Source: Corynebacterium terpenotabidum Y-11 (GTDB lineage: Bacteria; Actinomycetota; Actinomycetes; Mycobacteriales; Mycobacteriaceae). From it: 64,000 nucleotides of DNA. This document shows positions 33,687-42,501 of the stretch, one piece after another (the first letter of the stretch is position 1; each line of letters begins with the position of its first letter). The stretch lies in assembly GCF_000418365.1 (NCBI RefSeq), contig NC_021663.1, positions 2,356,001 to 2,420,000 of the forward strand, written 5' to 3'. Both the position numbers and the translations under genes were made by a program. Below the pieces are notes generated by a model that had not been told where the DNA came from, ran no database searches, and saw only the letters and a program-made list of their open reading frames with translations.

Positions 33687-34877
33687 TCAGATTGCGGCGA
33701 AACCCACCACCAGCGGGATGAGTCCCACGAGAACGAACGCAGGAAGGAAGCACAGCGTCAGCGGGGCCGCCACGACGACGAGCACTCGTTCTGCCCCCAC
33801 CAACGAGGCATCAGCTGCCTCCGCCCTCAGCCGCTCGGCCCGGGCACGCACCCCCTCCGCCAGCCGCGCCCCGTTGCGCGACCCGGACTCCGCCATCCGC
33901 GCGACCGGTCCGAACCACGGATCGTCACGCAGCGGTTCCCAGGCCGCGGCCCCGGCACCCAACGCCAGCAGGGCGGCGACGCGCCCGACCGGATCTGCGG
34001 CCAGATCAGCAGCCAGATCTGCGGCCGGATCAGCAGCCGGATCAGGGTCCGACCCGGTGCCCGGACCTGCAGCAGCGTCCCGGCAGGACGCCGCCACTGA
34101 CCACGCCACCGCCAGGGGCAGCCCGGCGGCCAACGATTCGGCGAAGAGATCGAGCAGGTGGGCGGCGTCGGGCCGGGTCGGCCCGGCGCGTCGCCCCACC
34201 CCGCCGAGGACAGTGACGGTCAACGATTCGGTCCACAGGGCCCCGGTACAGGCCAACAGCACCCCGAACACCAGCAGCAGCACACCGAGGATGTTGCCGG
34301 TCAGGAAGGACACCGGTGTCAGCCCCATCGACTGGCCCAGTCCCAGCGCACCAACCGGCAGGAGCAGCAGGATCGTCTCGGTGAGCCGCGCCCCGGCCAG
34401 GGCACTCGAGGTGTGCCCAAGGTGGGTGAGCCGGGCGTCGAGATCGACCCGCATCCGGTCCATGAGCCGGCCCAGGGCCGTCCCGTGTCGCATCGAGGAC
34501 CCCCAGACGGTGAACAGTCGCCGCAGGTCAGCATCACCCCCGCCGGCCCCACCGTGCTCACTGCTCCTTCCGCCCCTACCGTTCCCCGGCACCGCCCCCA
34601 GCCGCACCCGCCGGATTTCTGCCCCCAGCTCCCCGGCGAGGTCCCGCCCACCCGGCGCACGGGCCTCCGGTGTACCGGCCATCGCATCCACTGCGTGTCC
34701 GGCAGCCTCAACAGGTACCGCCCCGACGTCGAGCTCACGGGCGAAGGCGTCCACGAAACCGCAGAGCATCCGGGTCCGGGCCCGGTCGACAGCAAAGCGC
34801 CTCATGCGGGCGAGGATCCGGTATGCCGTGAAGCCCACCGGCGCACCGACCCCGAACAGGGCGATGACGGTCAGCAT
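33687..34877 (-). CDS. TadB-TadC-like fused inner-membrane platform protein
   Basis: A 396-residue protein containing two type II secretion F (T2SSF) units in one chain. The first (about 1-215) covers a TM, the cytoplasmic LFTVWGSSMRHGTALGRLM region and further TMs. The second begins AHLLDLFAESLAAGLPLAVAWSVAA (about 250) and ends in hydrophobic VLVVVAAPLTLCFLPAFVLVGLIPLVVG. Mycobacteria encode these as separate genes (Rv3658c/Rv3657c by recall). Low-complexity inserts (DPAADPAADLAADLAADP) lie in the second unit. ATG 34877 overlaps the tadA stop by seven bases, implying coupling. It anchors the pilus/secretion ATPase in the membrane. Confidence 0.83.
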   Translation of the reverse strand: MLTVIALFGVGAPVGFTAYRILARMRRFAVDRARTRMLCGFVDAFARELDVGAVPVEAAGHAVDAMAGTPEARAPGGRDLAGELGAEIRRVRLGAVPGNGRGGRSSEHGGAGGGDADLRRLFTVWGSSMRHGTALGRLMDRMRVDLDARLTHLGHTSSALAGARLTETILLLLPVGALGLGQSMGLTPVSFLTGNILGVLLLVFGVLLACTGALWTESLTVTVLGGVGRRAGPTRPDAAHLLDLFAESLAAGLPLAVAWSVAASCRDAAAGPGTGSDPDPAADPAADLAADLAADPVGRVAALLALGAGAAAWEPLRDDPWFGPVARMAESGSRNGARLAEGVRARAERLRAEAADASLVGAERVLVVVAAPLTLCFLPAFVLVGLIPLVVGFAAI

Positions 34878-36073
34878 GACCCACCTCCCACCGCAGTCCA
34901 CGCTGGTCCGCGACCCGCGGTGGCGTCCCACACAGTCTCCACACCCAGGCCCACACCCAACCCCACACCTGGCCCCGCACCCACCCCCGAAGCCACGAAT
35001 CTCCCGATCCGAGTGACGCGACGCCCCACCGGCGTCCGCTCCACATGCACCACCAGCCCGATCCCGTCGATGACCTGGCGAACGACTGCGGCGTCCGGCA
35101 TCCCGGCCAGCGCACCGAGGGCGGTGAGGCGACCGGGGACTGCATCCACCCCGTTGGCGTGGACGGTGCCCGCGCTGCCGGTGTGCCCGGTGTTGAACGC
35201 AAGAAGTAGTTCGGCGATCTCGGCACCGCGGATCTCCCCGACGATGATCCGGTCCGGCCGCATCCGCAGGCTCTGCCGCACCAGGGTGCGGACATCGACC
35301 GCCCCGGCACCGTCCACCCCGGATTCGCGGGTGTGCAGCCCGATGACGTGTGGATGATCGGGGAAGAGTTCGGGGGTGTCCTCCACGAGCAGGATTCGCT
35401 CGGTGTGTGGCACCTCGGCCAGCAGTGCGGCAAGCAGCGTGGTCTTCCCCGCACCCGTCCCCCCGCTGACCAGCAGACTCTGCCGCCGCCGCACCAGGTC
35501 CCGCAGGAGAGCGCCGATCTCGGCGGGGAACAGTCCCGCGTCCTCCAGGTGGGTGAGGGAGCGGTGGGACGCCGACAGCGCCCGCAGGCTCACGCACGCC
35601 CCCGGCCCGGCGAGCGCGCCGAGCACCGCATGGACGCGTACTGCCCGGGCCGGGACACCAGGCGGCAGATCGGTGAGCACACCGTCTGCGTACGGTCGGG
35701 CGTCATCCAGCCGCACCCCGCAGGCTGTGGCTAATCGGACGGCGATCTCCCGGCAGCGGGCCGGGTCGTCAATCCGCGCACCGGTGGGCTCCAGGCCGTC
35801 ACCGCGGTCGATCCACACCGGCCCGGGCCCGTTGAGCAGCACATCGGTGACCGCCGGGTCGACCAGCGGCAGGGCGAGCTCCCCCAGTCCGGAGAATTCG
35901 CGGGCAAGGCTACGTACCTCGTCGACGACGCTGAGGTCCGCCCCGCGCCGGACACGTTGCACCGCGACAGCGATCTCCGCCGGGGTCGGGGCGCTGACGC
36001 CGTGCCGAGCAAGGTCGTCCCGAACCTGGTCAAGCAGTGTGGCAGCAACAGGCACCGGAGTGGTCGCGGTCAC
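34871..36073 (-). CDS. tadA: TadA-family secretion/pilus ATPase
   Basis: A 400-residue CpaF/TadA-type ATPase (GspE superfamily). Walker A is GGTGAGKTT (about 203-211). The Asp box has LVEDTPELFP, and Walker B is RIIVGEIRGAE (about 272-282). Conserved His-containing TGHTGSAGTVHANG follows. It should power assembly or export at the inner membrane with the TadBC-like protein. The start is GTG 36073, three bases from the upstream ssd stop. The C-terminal tail is rich in Gly/Val and low-complexity. The order ssd-tadA-tadBC-pilin-tadE is the conserved actinobacterial one. Confidence 0.92.
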   Translation of the reverse strand: MTATTPVPVAATLLDQVRDDLARHGVSAPTPAEIAVAVQRVRRGADLSVVDEVRSLAREFSGLGELALPLVDPAVTDVLLNGPGPVWIDRGDGLEPTGARIDDPARCREIAVRLATACGVRLDDARPYADGVLTDLPPGVPARAVRVHAVLGALAGPGACVSLRALSASHRSLTHLEDAGLFPAEIGALLRDLVRRRQSLLVSGGTGAGKTTLLAALLAEVPHTERILLVEDTPELFPDHPHVIGLHTRESGVDGAGAVDVRTLVRQSLRMRPDRIIVGEIRGAEIAELLLAFNTGHTGSAGTVHANGVDAVPGRLTALGALAGMPDAAVVRQVIDGIGLVVHVERTPVGRRVTRIGRFVASGVGAGPGVGLGVGLGVETVWDATAGRGPAWTAVGGGSC

Positions 36074-36076
36074 CGG

Positions 36077-37132
36077 TCACCACCTCCCGTCGATGAGGCG
36101 GGCGGCTGCCGTCCCGGCGGTTCCCGTTGAGTGGAGGTCCGGGACGAGGTGTCCGTGATCGGTCTCCGCCGTGAGGTGTGGATCATCGGCCCAGGTGACA
36201 TCCGGGACACGGCCGAGAATGGTCAGTGCGTCATTCCATTCCAGGGCAGCCCGCGGGGTCTCGCGCAGGACCACGAGCGCCCCAGGGATCCGTGTCAGAA
36301 TGTCCCGCCCGGCCAGGGTGCCGGGCACGGTCGCCGGGATGACCAGCACCGTTGAGGACGCCACGGTGGCCGCGGTCATGGACGGGGTCCACCGTCCGAG
36401 GTCACGGACCACCGGGCTGTCGACGGTGAGTTTCTCGGGTACCGTGCCCGCCCCGGTGAGGACGGCGACGTCCCCGGCCCAGGGCAGGTCACGGAGCATC
36501 GGTGCGCTGAGGCCGGTCCCTCCGAGGGCGCCGACCAGCTCCACCAGGCGCCGCCCCGGTTCCTCCTCCAGGGCCAGGAGATGGTCAAGGTCGCCCCGGC
36601 CCGAGCCGTCGACGAGGAGCGCCCGGCCGTCGCCGCCGAGTGCCGGATCGGCGAGCGCCCCGGCCAGCGCCACGGCGAGAGTACTGGTCCCGGCCCCACC
36701 GACGGCCCCGATCACGGCACAGTCCGGCCGGTCCACGGCACCGAGATGTGCGGCCAGGTCGGTGGACTGGGCGGGGAGGAGGAAGTCGGCGTCCCCGGGA
36801 TCAGGGGAGGTATCGGCGGCGACCCGGACGGTGCGGACCGCCACACCGTCGGCGGTCAGGTCAGTGATCAGAGCGGGGACGCGGCCGGACGGGTCGGCGT
36901 CCATGGCATCGCCAGCATCCCTGATGACGATCACCTCGCGGGCGTCCTCCGGTGCCCGGTCGGTCACCCGTTCACGACCGATGACGGCGATGATCAGTGC
37001 GACGTCGTCGGCGAGCGTCTGGTCCGCCACCGCGACGAATACCGGTGCCGGTGTGCGGGGCCGGATCCCGGTGGGCTGGCGAGATCGGACAGGTCCGACG
37101 CGGTCGATGAAGTTTCTCAGTGTCCCCAACAT
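36077..37132 (-). CDS. ssd: septum-site-determining / CpaE-like protein Ssd
   Basis: A 351-residue MinD/CpaE-like protein of the helicase/secretion neighbourhood. The P-loop region reads IGAVGGAGTSTLAVALAGAL, so both lysines of the usual KGGxGKT are missing. The ALLVDGSGRGDLDHLL and VLVIPATVPGTLAGRDIL regions of the ParA fold are present. ATP hydrolysis is therefore doubtful. Rv3660c of this family has been linked to septum formation and dormancy; here it probably localises or regulates the Tad machine. ATG 37132 gives a start MLGTLRNFIDRVG, and longer extensions enter the DnaA-box-like intergenic region. Confidence 0.85.
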   Translation of the reverse strand: MLGTLRNFIDRVGPVRSRQPTGIRPRTPAPVFVAVADQTLADDVALIIAVIGRERVTDRAPEDAREVIVIRDAGDAMDADPSGRVPALITDLTADGVAVRTVRVAADTSPDPGDADFLLPAQSTDLAAHLGAVDRPDCAVIGAVGGAGTSTLAVALAGALADPALGGDGRALLVDGSGRGDLDHLLALEEEPGRRLVELVGALGGTGLSAPMLRDLPWAGDVAVLTGAGTVPEKLTVDSPVVRDLGRWTPSMTAATVASSTVLVIPATVPGTLAGRDILTRIPGALVVLRETPRAALEWNDALTILGRVPDVTWADDPHLTAETDHGHLVPDLHSTGTAGTAAARLIDGRW

Positions 37133-37185
37133 GGTGGCGAAGCGTGCCACGGGTCCCCGAATCTGGCAATAATCGGCCCGCAGCC

Positions 37186-37228
37186 TGTGGACAACTCTCT
37201 TCCAATTCGGCCGAACCGCTGTGGATAA
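37186..37228. other. two DnaA-box-like sequences
   Basis: TGTGGACAA (37186-37194) and a perfect TGTGGATAA (37220-37228, complement TTATCCACA) lie in the same orientation 34 bp apart in the 154-bp ssd/HAD gap. There is no AT-rich unwinding region or dnaA gene, so this is not an origin, but DnaA binding or titration is possible. Confidence 0.45.
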
Positions 37229-37286
37229 CCTGGAAAAGCCCCGGTGGCAGGTAACGAATGGGGCGGGAGGGACGTATTGTTGATAT

Positions 37287-38189
37287 GTGACCCCCGTCCA
37301 GCCTGACAGTGACAGTGCTGCCGACATCACCGGTTCCGACCAGCCGGTCGATATGCCGGTTGAGCAGCGCGTCCTCCCCGAGGTGCCGACCGATCCCGGC
37401 GTCGATCCGTCGCGGGTTCTTGCCGTCTTCGACCTGGACAAGACCGTCATCGACACCTCGGCGTCAATGGCGTACCGCAAGCCGCTGGCCGACCGGGGCC
37501 TGATCAGCACCGGTGAAATGATCCGGCTGCTGATCATGCTCGGCAACTACAAGCTCGCCGGGCATGACGAGGAGACATTGGACGCCACCCGCGACACCCT
37601 TGTCGAGATGGTGCGTGGACGCCGCGTCGCCGATCTCGGCGATGTCGCCCACGAGGCTCTGCACGAGGTGATCGTGCCGTTCATCTACGCCGAGGCCCGC
37701 GATCTCATCGCCGCGCACCATGCCGCCGGGCACAAGGTGGCGATGATCACGGCCTCCGCCCGGATCCTGGTCACGCCGATCGCCGAGGAACTGGGGGTCG
37801 ACCACCTCATCGCCACCGAACTTGCCGTCGGCGAGGACGGGACGTTCACCGGCGATGTCCTGTTCTTCTGCAAGGGCGCGGGAAAGGTCGAGGGGCTCCA
37901 GACACTGGCGGCGGACCACGGCTACGATCTGCCCGCCAGCTACGCCTACAGCGACTCCGCCACCGACCTGCCACTACTGGACGCCGTGGGACACCCGGTG
38001 CCGGTCAACCCGGACAAAGCACTGCGCAAGGAATCCGTCGCCCGGGGCTGGGAGACGCTCACCTTCGAACGGCCGGAGCCGTTGTTCCGCCTGCAGGATA
38101 AGGGAGCGACGATCGCCCGGGCGTCCGCCGGAATCGCCTTCTTCGCCGCCCTGGCGACCGGACTGCTAGTGCGATACCGCGGGAAGTGA
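37287..38189 (+). CDS. HAD-IB family phosphatase (SerB-like)
   Basis: A 300-residue HAD-superfamily subfamily IB hydrolase, the Rv3661/cg0360-type protein often annotated as phosphoserine phosphatase. Motif I is FDLDKT (nucleophile Asp49, acid Asp51), motif II MITASA, a Lys in the FFCKGAGK region, and motif III YSDSATDLPLL. The C terminus has a hydrophobic stretch (ASAGIAFFAALATGLLV) that may be a membrane anchor. The start is GTG 37287, with a weak, distant Shine-Dalgarno. The N-terminal 40 residues are acidic and poorly conserved, and an ATG at 37353 is an alternative. The true substrate is uncertain. Confidence 0.88.
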   Translation: MTPVQPDSDSAADITGSDQPVDMPVEQRVLPEVPTDPGVDPSRVLAVFDLDKTVIDTSASMAYRKPLADRGLISTGEMIRLLIMLGNYKLAGHDEETLDATRDTLVEMVRGRRVADLGDVAHEALHEVIVPFIYAEARDLIAAHHAAGHKVAMITASARILVTPIAEELGVDHLIATELAVGEDGTFTGDVLFFCKGAGKVEGLQTLAADHGYDLPASYAYSDSATDLPLLDAVGHPVPVNPDKALRKESVARGWETLTFERPEPLFRLQDKGATIARASAGIAFFAALATGLLVRYRGK

Positions 38190-38347
38190 GCGGAACCGCG
38201 GCCGTCGCGTCGACAGGTCCCCGCGCCGCGCGTCCGGTACCGGTTCCCACCGGAATTCCGCGAGGATTCCCCCGGGGTTCCGCCACGGCGCGGAGCCAGG
38301 CATGGCAGAATGGCCCAGAGTCAACACGTACGACAGGGAGAAACGCA

Positions 38348-38857
38348 GTGAGCGACAAGGACACCCAGAAGACCTCCGGCCTCTTCAGCGACGCCGAGAG
38401 CTTCACCCCGCAGGTCAGCGCGATCCCGTTGGAGGACGCCGCCGGCCGCACCCCCGGCATCGGTGAGCTCGTGCGGGACGCCACCACCCAGGTCTCCACC
38501 CTCATCCGGTCGGAAACCGAACTCGCCAAGACCGAGATCGCCGGATCGGCGAAGAATGCCGGCATCGCCGCAGGTCTGCTCGGTGGCGCAGGTGTCATCC
38601 TGGCCTACAGCTCCTTTTTCTTCTTTTTCTTCCTCGCGGAACTGCTCGACAACTGGATGCCCCGCTGGGTCGCGTTCCTCGTCGTCTTCCTCATCATGGT
38701 CGTCCTGGTCGTCGCGCTCGCCGTCGTGGCCATCAAGTTCATCAAGGGTGTGAAGAAGCCCGCGGCGACGATCGACTCGGTCAGCCAGCTCAAGTCGGTG
38801 ATCCCCACGTCTGGTTCGAAGGATTCCGCGTCGACTGACGCCGGCATGTTCACCTAA
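38348..38857 (+). CDS. phage-holin-family (DUF1469-like) membrane protein
   Basis: A 169-residue actinobacterial holin-superfamily III protein. A cytoplasmic amphipathic segment (GIGELVRDATTQVSTLIRSETELAKTEIAG) precedes two TM helices, the first with an exceptional Phe run (SSFFFFFFLAELL) and the second VAFLVVFLIMVVLVVALAVVAIKF. GTG 38348 follows AGGGAGAA. Despite the name it is a chromosomal housekeeping family with no phage context here. It sits between the HAD gene and the alpha/beta hydrolase gene, all on the plus strand. Confidence 0.88.
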   Translation: MSDKDTQKTSGLFSDAESFTPQVSAIPLEDAAGRTPGIGELVRDATTQVSTLIRSETELAKTEIAGSAKNAGIAAGLLGGAGVILAYSSFFFFFFLAELLDNWMPRWVAFLVVFLIMVVLVVALAVVAIKFIKGVKKPAATIDSVSQLKSVIPTSGSKDSASTDAGMFT

Positions 38858-38877
38858 ACCGTGGACCTGACACTTCC

Positions 38878-39774
38878 GTGATTTCTCCTCCCGCCCCGGA
38901 GCACATCTATGTGCATACCCGGGGCATTCGTCTGCATGTCGCCGTCCAGGGGCCGCGCTCTGCCCCGCTGGTGCTGCTCATCCACGGTTTCGGCGGCGGC
39001 TGGTTCGACTGGTCCGAGCTGATGCCGGAGCTCGCCGGGGACGAGCTCTGCATCGCCGCCGTGGATCTCCGCGGCTACGGCCGGTCGGACAAGACCCCGC
39101 GCGGCTACGACCTCACCACCGCCGCCTCGGACATGTGCGGAGTGATCCGCGGCCTGGGGCATCGTTCCGCGCTGGTCGTCGGTCACGGTGAAGGCGGACT
39201 GATCGGCTGGACGATGGCCGCCCATGAGCCGGACCGGGTCCGTGGCCTGGTGACGCTGGCGTCCGCCCATCCGCGCGTGGTGATCCGCGCTGCGCTGGTC
39301 CATCCGGTCTCCCAGTGGACGCGGATCCGCTCGACCCTGTTCGCCCAGCTGCCGCGTCTGCCCGAACGTCGTCTCCTGCGCCGCGACGCGGAGAAGGCGG
39401 TACACACCTTCCGGCAGTCCGTCGCCCCGGGATTCCGGGACACGCCGACCTGTGCCGAACATGCCGAACTGCGGCGGGAGGCGATGAAGGTGGACAAGGT
39501 CGCCCACCTGTCCTGCGAGTACCGGCGCTGGACGTTCCGCAGCCGGTTCCGACCTGAGGGTGGACAGTTCAACCGGACGCTGCCCTCCCGTACCGACGCC
39601 CCGGTGGTGTGCGTCGACGGGTCGATGGACCGGTCGTACAACCCGAAGATTGCCGGGCGGTCCGCCGCGAAAGGTGGCGAGGGTTCCCGCACCGAGGTGC
39701 TCTACGGGGTGGGGCACTACCCGCACATCGAGGACCCCGAGGCGGTCGCGCTGATCATCCGCGCGGCGGTGTAG
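38878..39774 (+). CDS. alpha/beta hydrolase (epoxide-hydrolase-like) lacking the nucleophile
   Basis: A 298-residue alpha/beta-hydrolase-fold protein in the position of mycobacterial ephE. The oxyanion HGFGGGWFDW region and the AVDLRGYGRSDKT motif are normal, and the late His (GVGHYPHIEDP) is present. The nucleophile elbow, however, reads GHGEGG: Gly104 replaces the Asp of epoxide hydrolases or the Ser of esterases. Unless a neighbouring residue substitutes, it should not form a covalent intermediate. It begins with GTG 38878, 20 bp after the holin-like gene. It may act on membrane or stress functions with its neighbours. Confidence 0.83.
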   Translation: MISPPAPEHIYVHTRGIRLHVAVQGPRSAPLVLLIHGFGGGWFDWSELMPELAGDELCIAAVDLRGYGRSDKTPRGYDLTTAASDMCGVIRGLGHRSALVVGHGEGGLIGWTMAAHEPDRVRGLVTLASAHPRVVIRAALVHPVSQWTRIRSTLFAQLPRLPERRLLRRDAEKAVHTFRQSVAPGFRDTPTCAEHAELRREAMKVDKVAHLSCEYRRWTFRSRFRPEGGQFNRTLPSRTDAPVVCVDGSMDRSYNPKIAGRSAAKGGEGSRTEVLYGVGHYPHIEDPEAVALIIRAAV

Positions 39775-39812
39775 CAGAACACGTCGCTGCACAAGCCTCT
39801 GCCAGCCGGGGC

Positions 39813-41021
39813 CTACCCCGCCACGCAGCTCTGCGTCCCCACCGCGTCCACGTACACCGCATCGAAGGACGCCAGATCGCCGACATGTTTCAGCACCTCG
39901 GCCTTCGACAGGGCGTAGCCGGTCTCCGAATCCCCCACCGCAGCACCGAAGACCACACCGATGACCTCCCCGGCGGCGTTCAACACCGGGCCACCGGAAT
40001 TGCCCTGCACCACCGTGCCACGCAGCGTGTACGCCTCCCGGTCGACCCGCGTATCGGCGTAGATGTCCGGACCCGAGACCGTCAACAAGTCACGGACCCG
40101 GGCCGGAGTCGCCTGGAACGGACCCCCCAGCGGGTAACCCATGACGATCGCGTCATCATTCGGCTCGGCCACCTCCGACGCCCAGGTCAACGGCGTCAGT
40201 CCGGTGTCCGCGGACACGCGCAGCAGAGCGATGTCCGCCTGGGGGTTGTAGTACACCACCTCAGCCTCGAACTCGCCGTTGACCGTCTCAATACCCACCA
40301 GGTCTGTTCCGGCGACGACATGCGCATTCGTCATAATCATGTCGTCACTGACCATGAACCCCGATCCCTGCAGAAGCTTGCTGCACTGCTCCGCCTGGCC
40401 CACGACACGCACCACCGAGGCCCGCGTCGCCGCGACCACGGGGGACGCCTCCAGCTCGGAATCCGGCTCCTCAACCTCGACCACCGGCACATCATCGAAG
40501 GGATCGGTGACCGCCGGGAACCCCGAATCGGTGAACAACGTCGCCGCCCGGTTCGGCAGAGCCTGCAGCCACTCCGGGGCGATGTTGCTGACGCCGCGCA
40601 GGATCTTCGAGCCCCGCACCGAGGTCCCCAGGTCGCCGGAATTGTTCGCCGTCATCGGCACGACGACCATCCAGATGATCAGCAGCGTGGTGACGATCTG
40701 CACCACGGCCCCGACCGCCGAGTCCACGCGCAGCAGATTCCGCGTCCTGATCCCGTCGCGCAGTTTCAGCCCGGCCCAGGAACCCAGCCCGTACCCGGCG
40801 ACCACCCCGCCGGCGACCACCAGGATCGCGACGAAGAAGCGGGCCGAAGCACCGTCAACCAGGTCCAGGGCGTGGGGCAGCAGTTCCAGCGCACCCCACC
40901 CGCCGAGCAGCACACCTATCAGGGACAGCAGCGCGGAGGACCCGCCCTGCCGCCATCCGGTGAACATCGCAGCGATGGCCGCGAGCACGATGACGGCGTC
41001 CACTACCGTCGAACCAGTCAT
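39813..41021 (-). CDS. marP: MarP-type membrane serine protease
   Basis: A 402-residue protein with four N-terminal TM helices of the CvpA/colicin V type (about 1-140) and a periplasmic trypsin-like domain. The triad is His234 (TNAHVV), Asp263 (QADIALLRV) and Ser342 (QGNSGGP). Two Cys (EQCSKLL, TQSCVAG) may form the redox-sensitive disulfide known for M. tuberculosis MarP (Rv3671c), which is needed for acid and oxidative stress resistance. It overlaps the NUDIX gene by four bases (ATGA). It follows the conserved order nth-tlpA-nudix-marP. Confidence 0.92.
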   Translation of the reverse strand: MTGSTVVDAVIVLAAIAAMFTGWRQGGSSALLSLIGVLLGGWGALELLPHALDLVDGASARFFVAILVVAGGVVAGYGLGSWAGLKLRDGIRTRNLLRVDSAVGAVVQIVTTLLIIWMVVVPMTANNSGDLGTSVRGSKILRGVSNIAPEWLQALPNRAATLFTDSGFPAVTDPFDDVPVVEVEEPDSELEASPVVAATRASVVRVVGQAEQCSKLLQGSGFMVSDDMIMTNAHVVAGTDLVGIETVNGEFEAEVVYYNPQADIALLRVSADTGLTPLTWASEVAEPNDDAIVMGYPLGGPFQATPARVRDLLTVSGPDIYADTRVDREAYTLRGTVVQGNSGGPVLNAAGEVIGVVFGAAVGDSETGYALSKAEVLKHVGDLASFDAVYVDAVGTQSCVAG

Positions 41022-41794
41022 CGCAGGTCCTCCGGACGCAGGCTCTCCCCGTTACGTGATGCCGCGATCGTCGCGAACATGTCCTTCACCGGGGCGTCGT
41101 GCGCCCAGGGCTTCTCCCAGCCGGCCATCTTCAGCACACCGTCGACCACCGCGCCAGTGAATCCCCACAGCAGGTAGCCGTTGACGTCGAAGGCCGGGGA
41201 GCGCCAGATGTCCACCCCGGGGATCCCGAGGTGCATCCGGCGGGCCGGGTCGGACAGTTCCGAGACCGGGACATTGCGCATCCAGTCACTCTCCTGCGTC
41301 GCCGGGGCGACCGGTGTCGGGGAGTGCCACCAGGCCAGCACCGGGACGACCGCATGGTTCGTCCGATCGATGTACAGCGGCGCCAGCACCGCCAACGGGT
41401 CCACACCGGCAGCGTCCAGCCCGGTCTCCTCGACCGCCTCACGTAGCGCGGTGGCGACCGGGTCGATGTCGGTGACCTCCCGGTGACCGCCGGGGAAGGC
41501 GATCTGGCCGGAGTGGCTGCGCAGCGTCGGGGTGCGGTGGGTGAGCAACAGCGTCGGATCCGGATGTTCCGGACCCGGGTCATCGCCGACCAGCACCAGC
41601 ACCGCAGAGGGACGCGGCGGCGTCCCGTCCGGGCCGAGTGCCGGCACCGTCCGGTTGATCCCGTTGATCCGCACACCGGGATCAGGACGCCGCGCCCGGT
41701 CGGTCAACGGCTCCAACCATTCCGGCAGGTTCGTGGGAAGTTCGGGCTGGCGGCGCCCTTCGGCAAGCCAGTCTTCGAGAGAGGAAACACTCAT
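41018..41794 (-). CDS. NUDIX hydrolase, CoA-pyrophosphatase type
   Basis: A 258-residue NUDIX enzyme. It has the CoA-pyrophosphatase signature LRSHSGQIAFPGG before the NUDIX box GGHREVTDIDPVATALREAVEETG (about 98-121, with the REAVEE catalytic glutamates). The reaction is probably hydrolysis of CoA or a related nucleotide diphosphate to 3',5'-ADP and 4'-phosphopantetheine. Its ATG at 41794 is followed by an acidic N terminus (SSLEDWLAEGR). It overlaps marP by four bases and lies 20 bp downstream of the thioredoxin-like gene. Confidence 0.92.
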   Translation of the reverse strand: MSVSSLEDWLAEGRRQPELPTNLPEWLEPLTDRARRPDPGVRINGINRTVPALGPDGTPPRPSAVLVLVGDDPGPEHPDPTLLLTHRTPTLRSHSGQIAFPGGHREVTDIDPVATALREAVEETGLDAAGVDPLAVLAPLYIDRTNHAVVPVLAWWHSPTPVAPATQESDWMRNVPVSELSDPARRMHLGIPGVDIWRSPAFDVNGYLLWGFTGAVVDGVLKMAGWEKPWAHDAPVKDMFATIAASRNGESLRPEDLR

Positions 41795-41814
41795 GGGGGT
41801 GCCAGTCTAACGCC

Positions 41815-42501
41815 TCAGACAGCGTCCGACATGATCTCCTCCAGCTCGGCGACCGAGGTGATCTCGCCCGGGTGGAGCGCTACGCGCGTCCCGTCCGCCC
41901 GGTAGATCACCGACAGCGGGATCACCGACGGCAGTTCCGCCGCCGCGGCCAGTGCCCCGTCGCTGTCCTGGAAGGACGCCAGCCGCACATCAAGGTCCTG
42001 CAGCAGATCCGCACCTGCCTGGCCCTGACCGTCTGCGTGGACGCCGACGATGTTCCACTCCGGATGCTTCTCCGCCGCCTCCTGCAGCACGGACAGTTCC
42101 GCCCGGCACGGCTGGCACCACCAGGCCCACACGTTGACCAGCGTGGGTTTGCCGGCCAGCGCCCCGGCCAGGTCGGTCTCCCCGACGCTCCCGCCGTCGG
42201 TGAGACAGGGCAACGTCACCCCGGACAGCTCGGCGTCCTGCGACGGGGTCGTCGTCCCGGTCGGACAGGCGACGGGGTCGGCCACGCTGTAGCGGGTGCC
42301 GACCGGGTCGACAGGGTCGGACGCGGCATCGTCAGTATCGGCGGCGTCGGTGGTGTCGCCGCCCACCGCGGCGCTGGTCGTCGACGCCGTGGGCGCCGTG
42401 CCGCCTCCACCGTTAAGGGACGCCACGAGCGGAATCGCCGCAACACCCAGGCCCACCACGACCGCGACGACGAGGACAATGATGCGTAGCCGGTCGCTCA
42501 T
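41815..42501 (-). CDS. TlpA/ResA-like membrane thioredoxin
   Basis: A 228-residue thiol-disulfide oxidoreductase held outside the membrane by an N-terminal TM (about 6-28). A Thr/Ala/Asp linker is followed by a thioredoxin fold with active site WWCQPC (Cys129 and Cys132). The protein ends with the cis-Pro region ([13 protein letters not shown]). An extra Cys pair (VACPTG, LPCLTD) lies before the domain, as in actinobacterial homologues (Rv3673c type; CcsX in C. glutamicum). It may reduce apocytochrome c or other exported proteins. It overlaps nth by four bases (ATGA). Confidence 0.9.
   Translation of the reverse strand: MSDRLRIIVLVVAVVVGLGVAAIPLVASLNGGGGTAPTASTTSAAVGGDTTDAADTDDAASDPVDPVGTRYSVADPVACPTGTTTPSQDAELSGVTLPCLTDGGSVGETDLAGALAGKPTLVNVWAWWCQPCRAELSVLQEAAEKHPEWNIVGVHADGQGQAGADLLQDLDVRLASFQDSDGALAAAAELPSVIPLSVIYRADGTRVALHPGEITSVAELEEIMSDAV

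Noticed and set aside
37186..37228. Replication origin
   Set aside because: Only two DnaA-box-like sites, no AT-rich unwinding region, and no dnaA, dnaN or rpmH genes nearby.
37133..37286. 6C small RNA expected between ssd and the HAD gene, by analogy with M. tuberculosis
   Set aside because: No pair of hairpins with runs of six C was found in this 154-bp gap or nearby. The gap carries DnaA-box-like sites instead.
38348..38857. Prophage remnant, suggested by the holin-like gene
   Set aside because: The family is a conserved chromosomal membrane protein of actinobacteria in a syntenic position, and no other phage genes are present.
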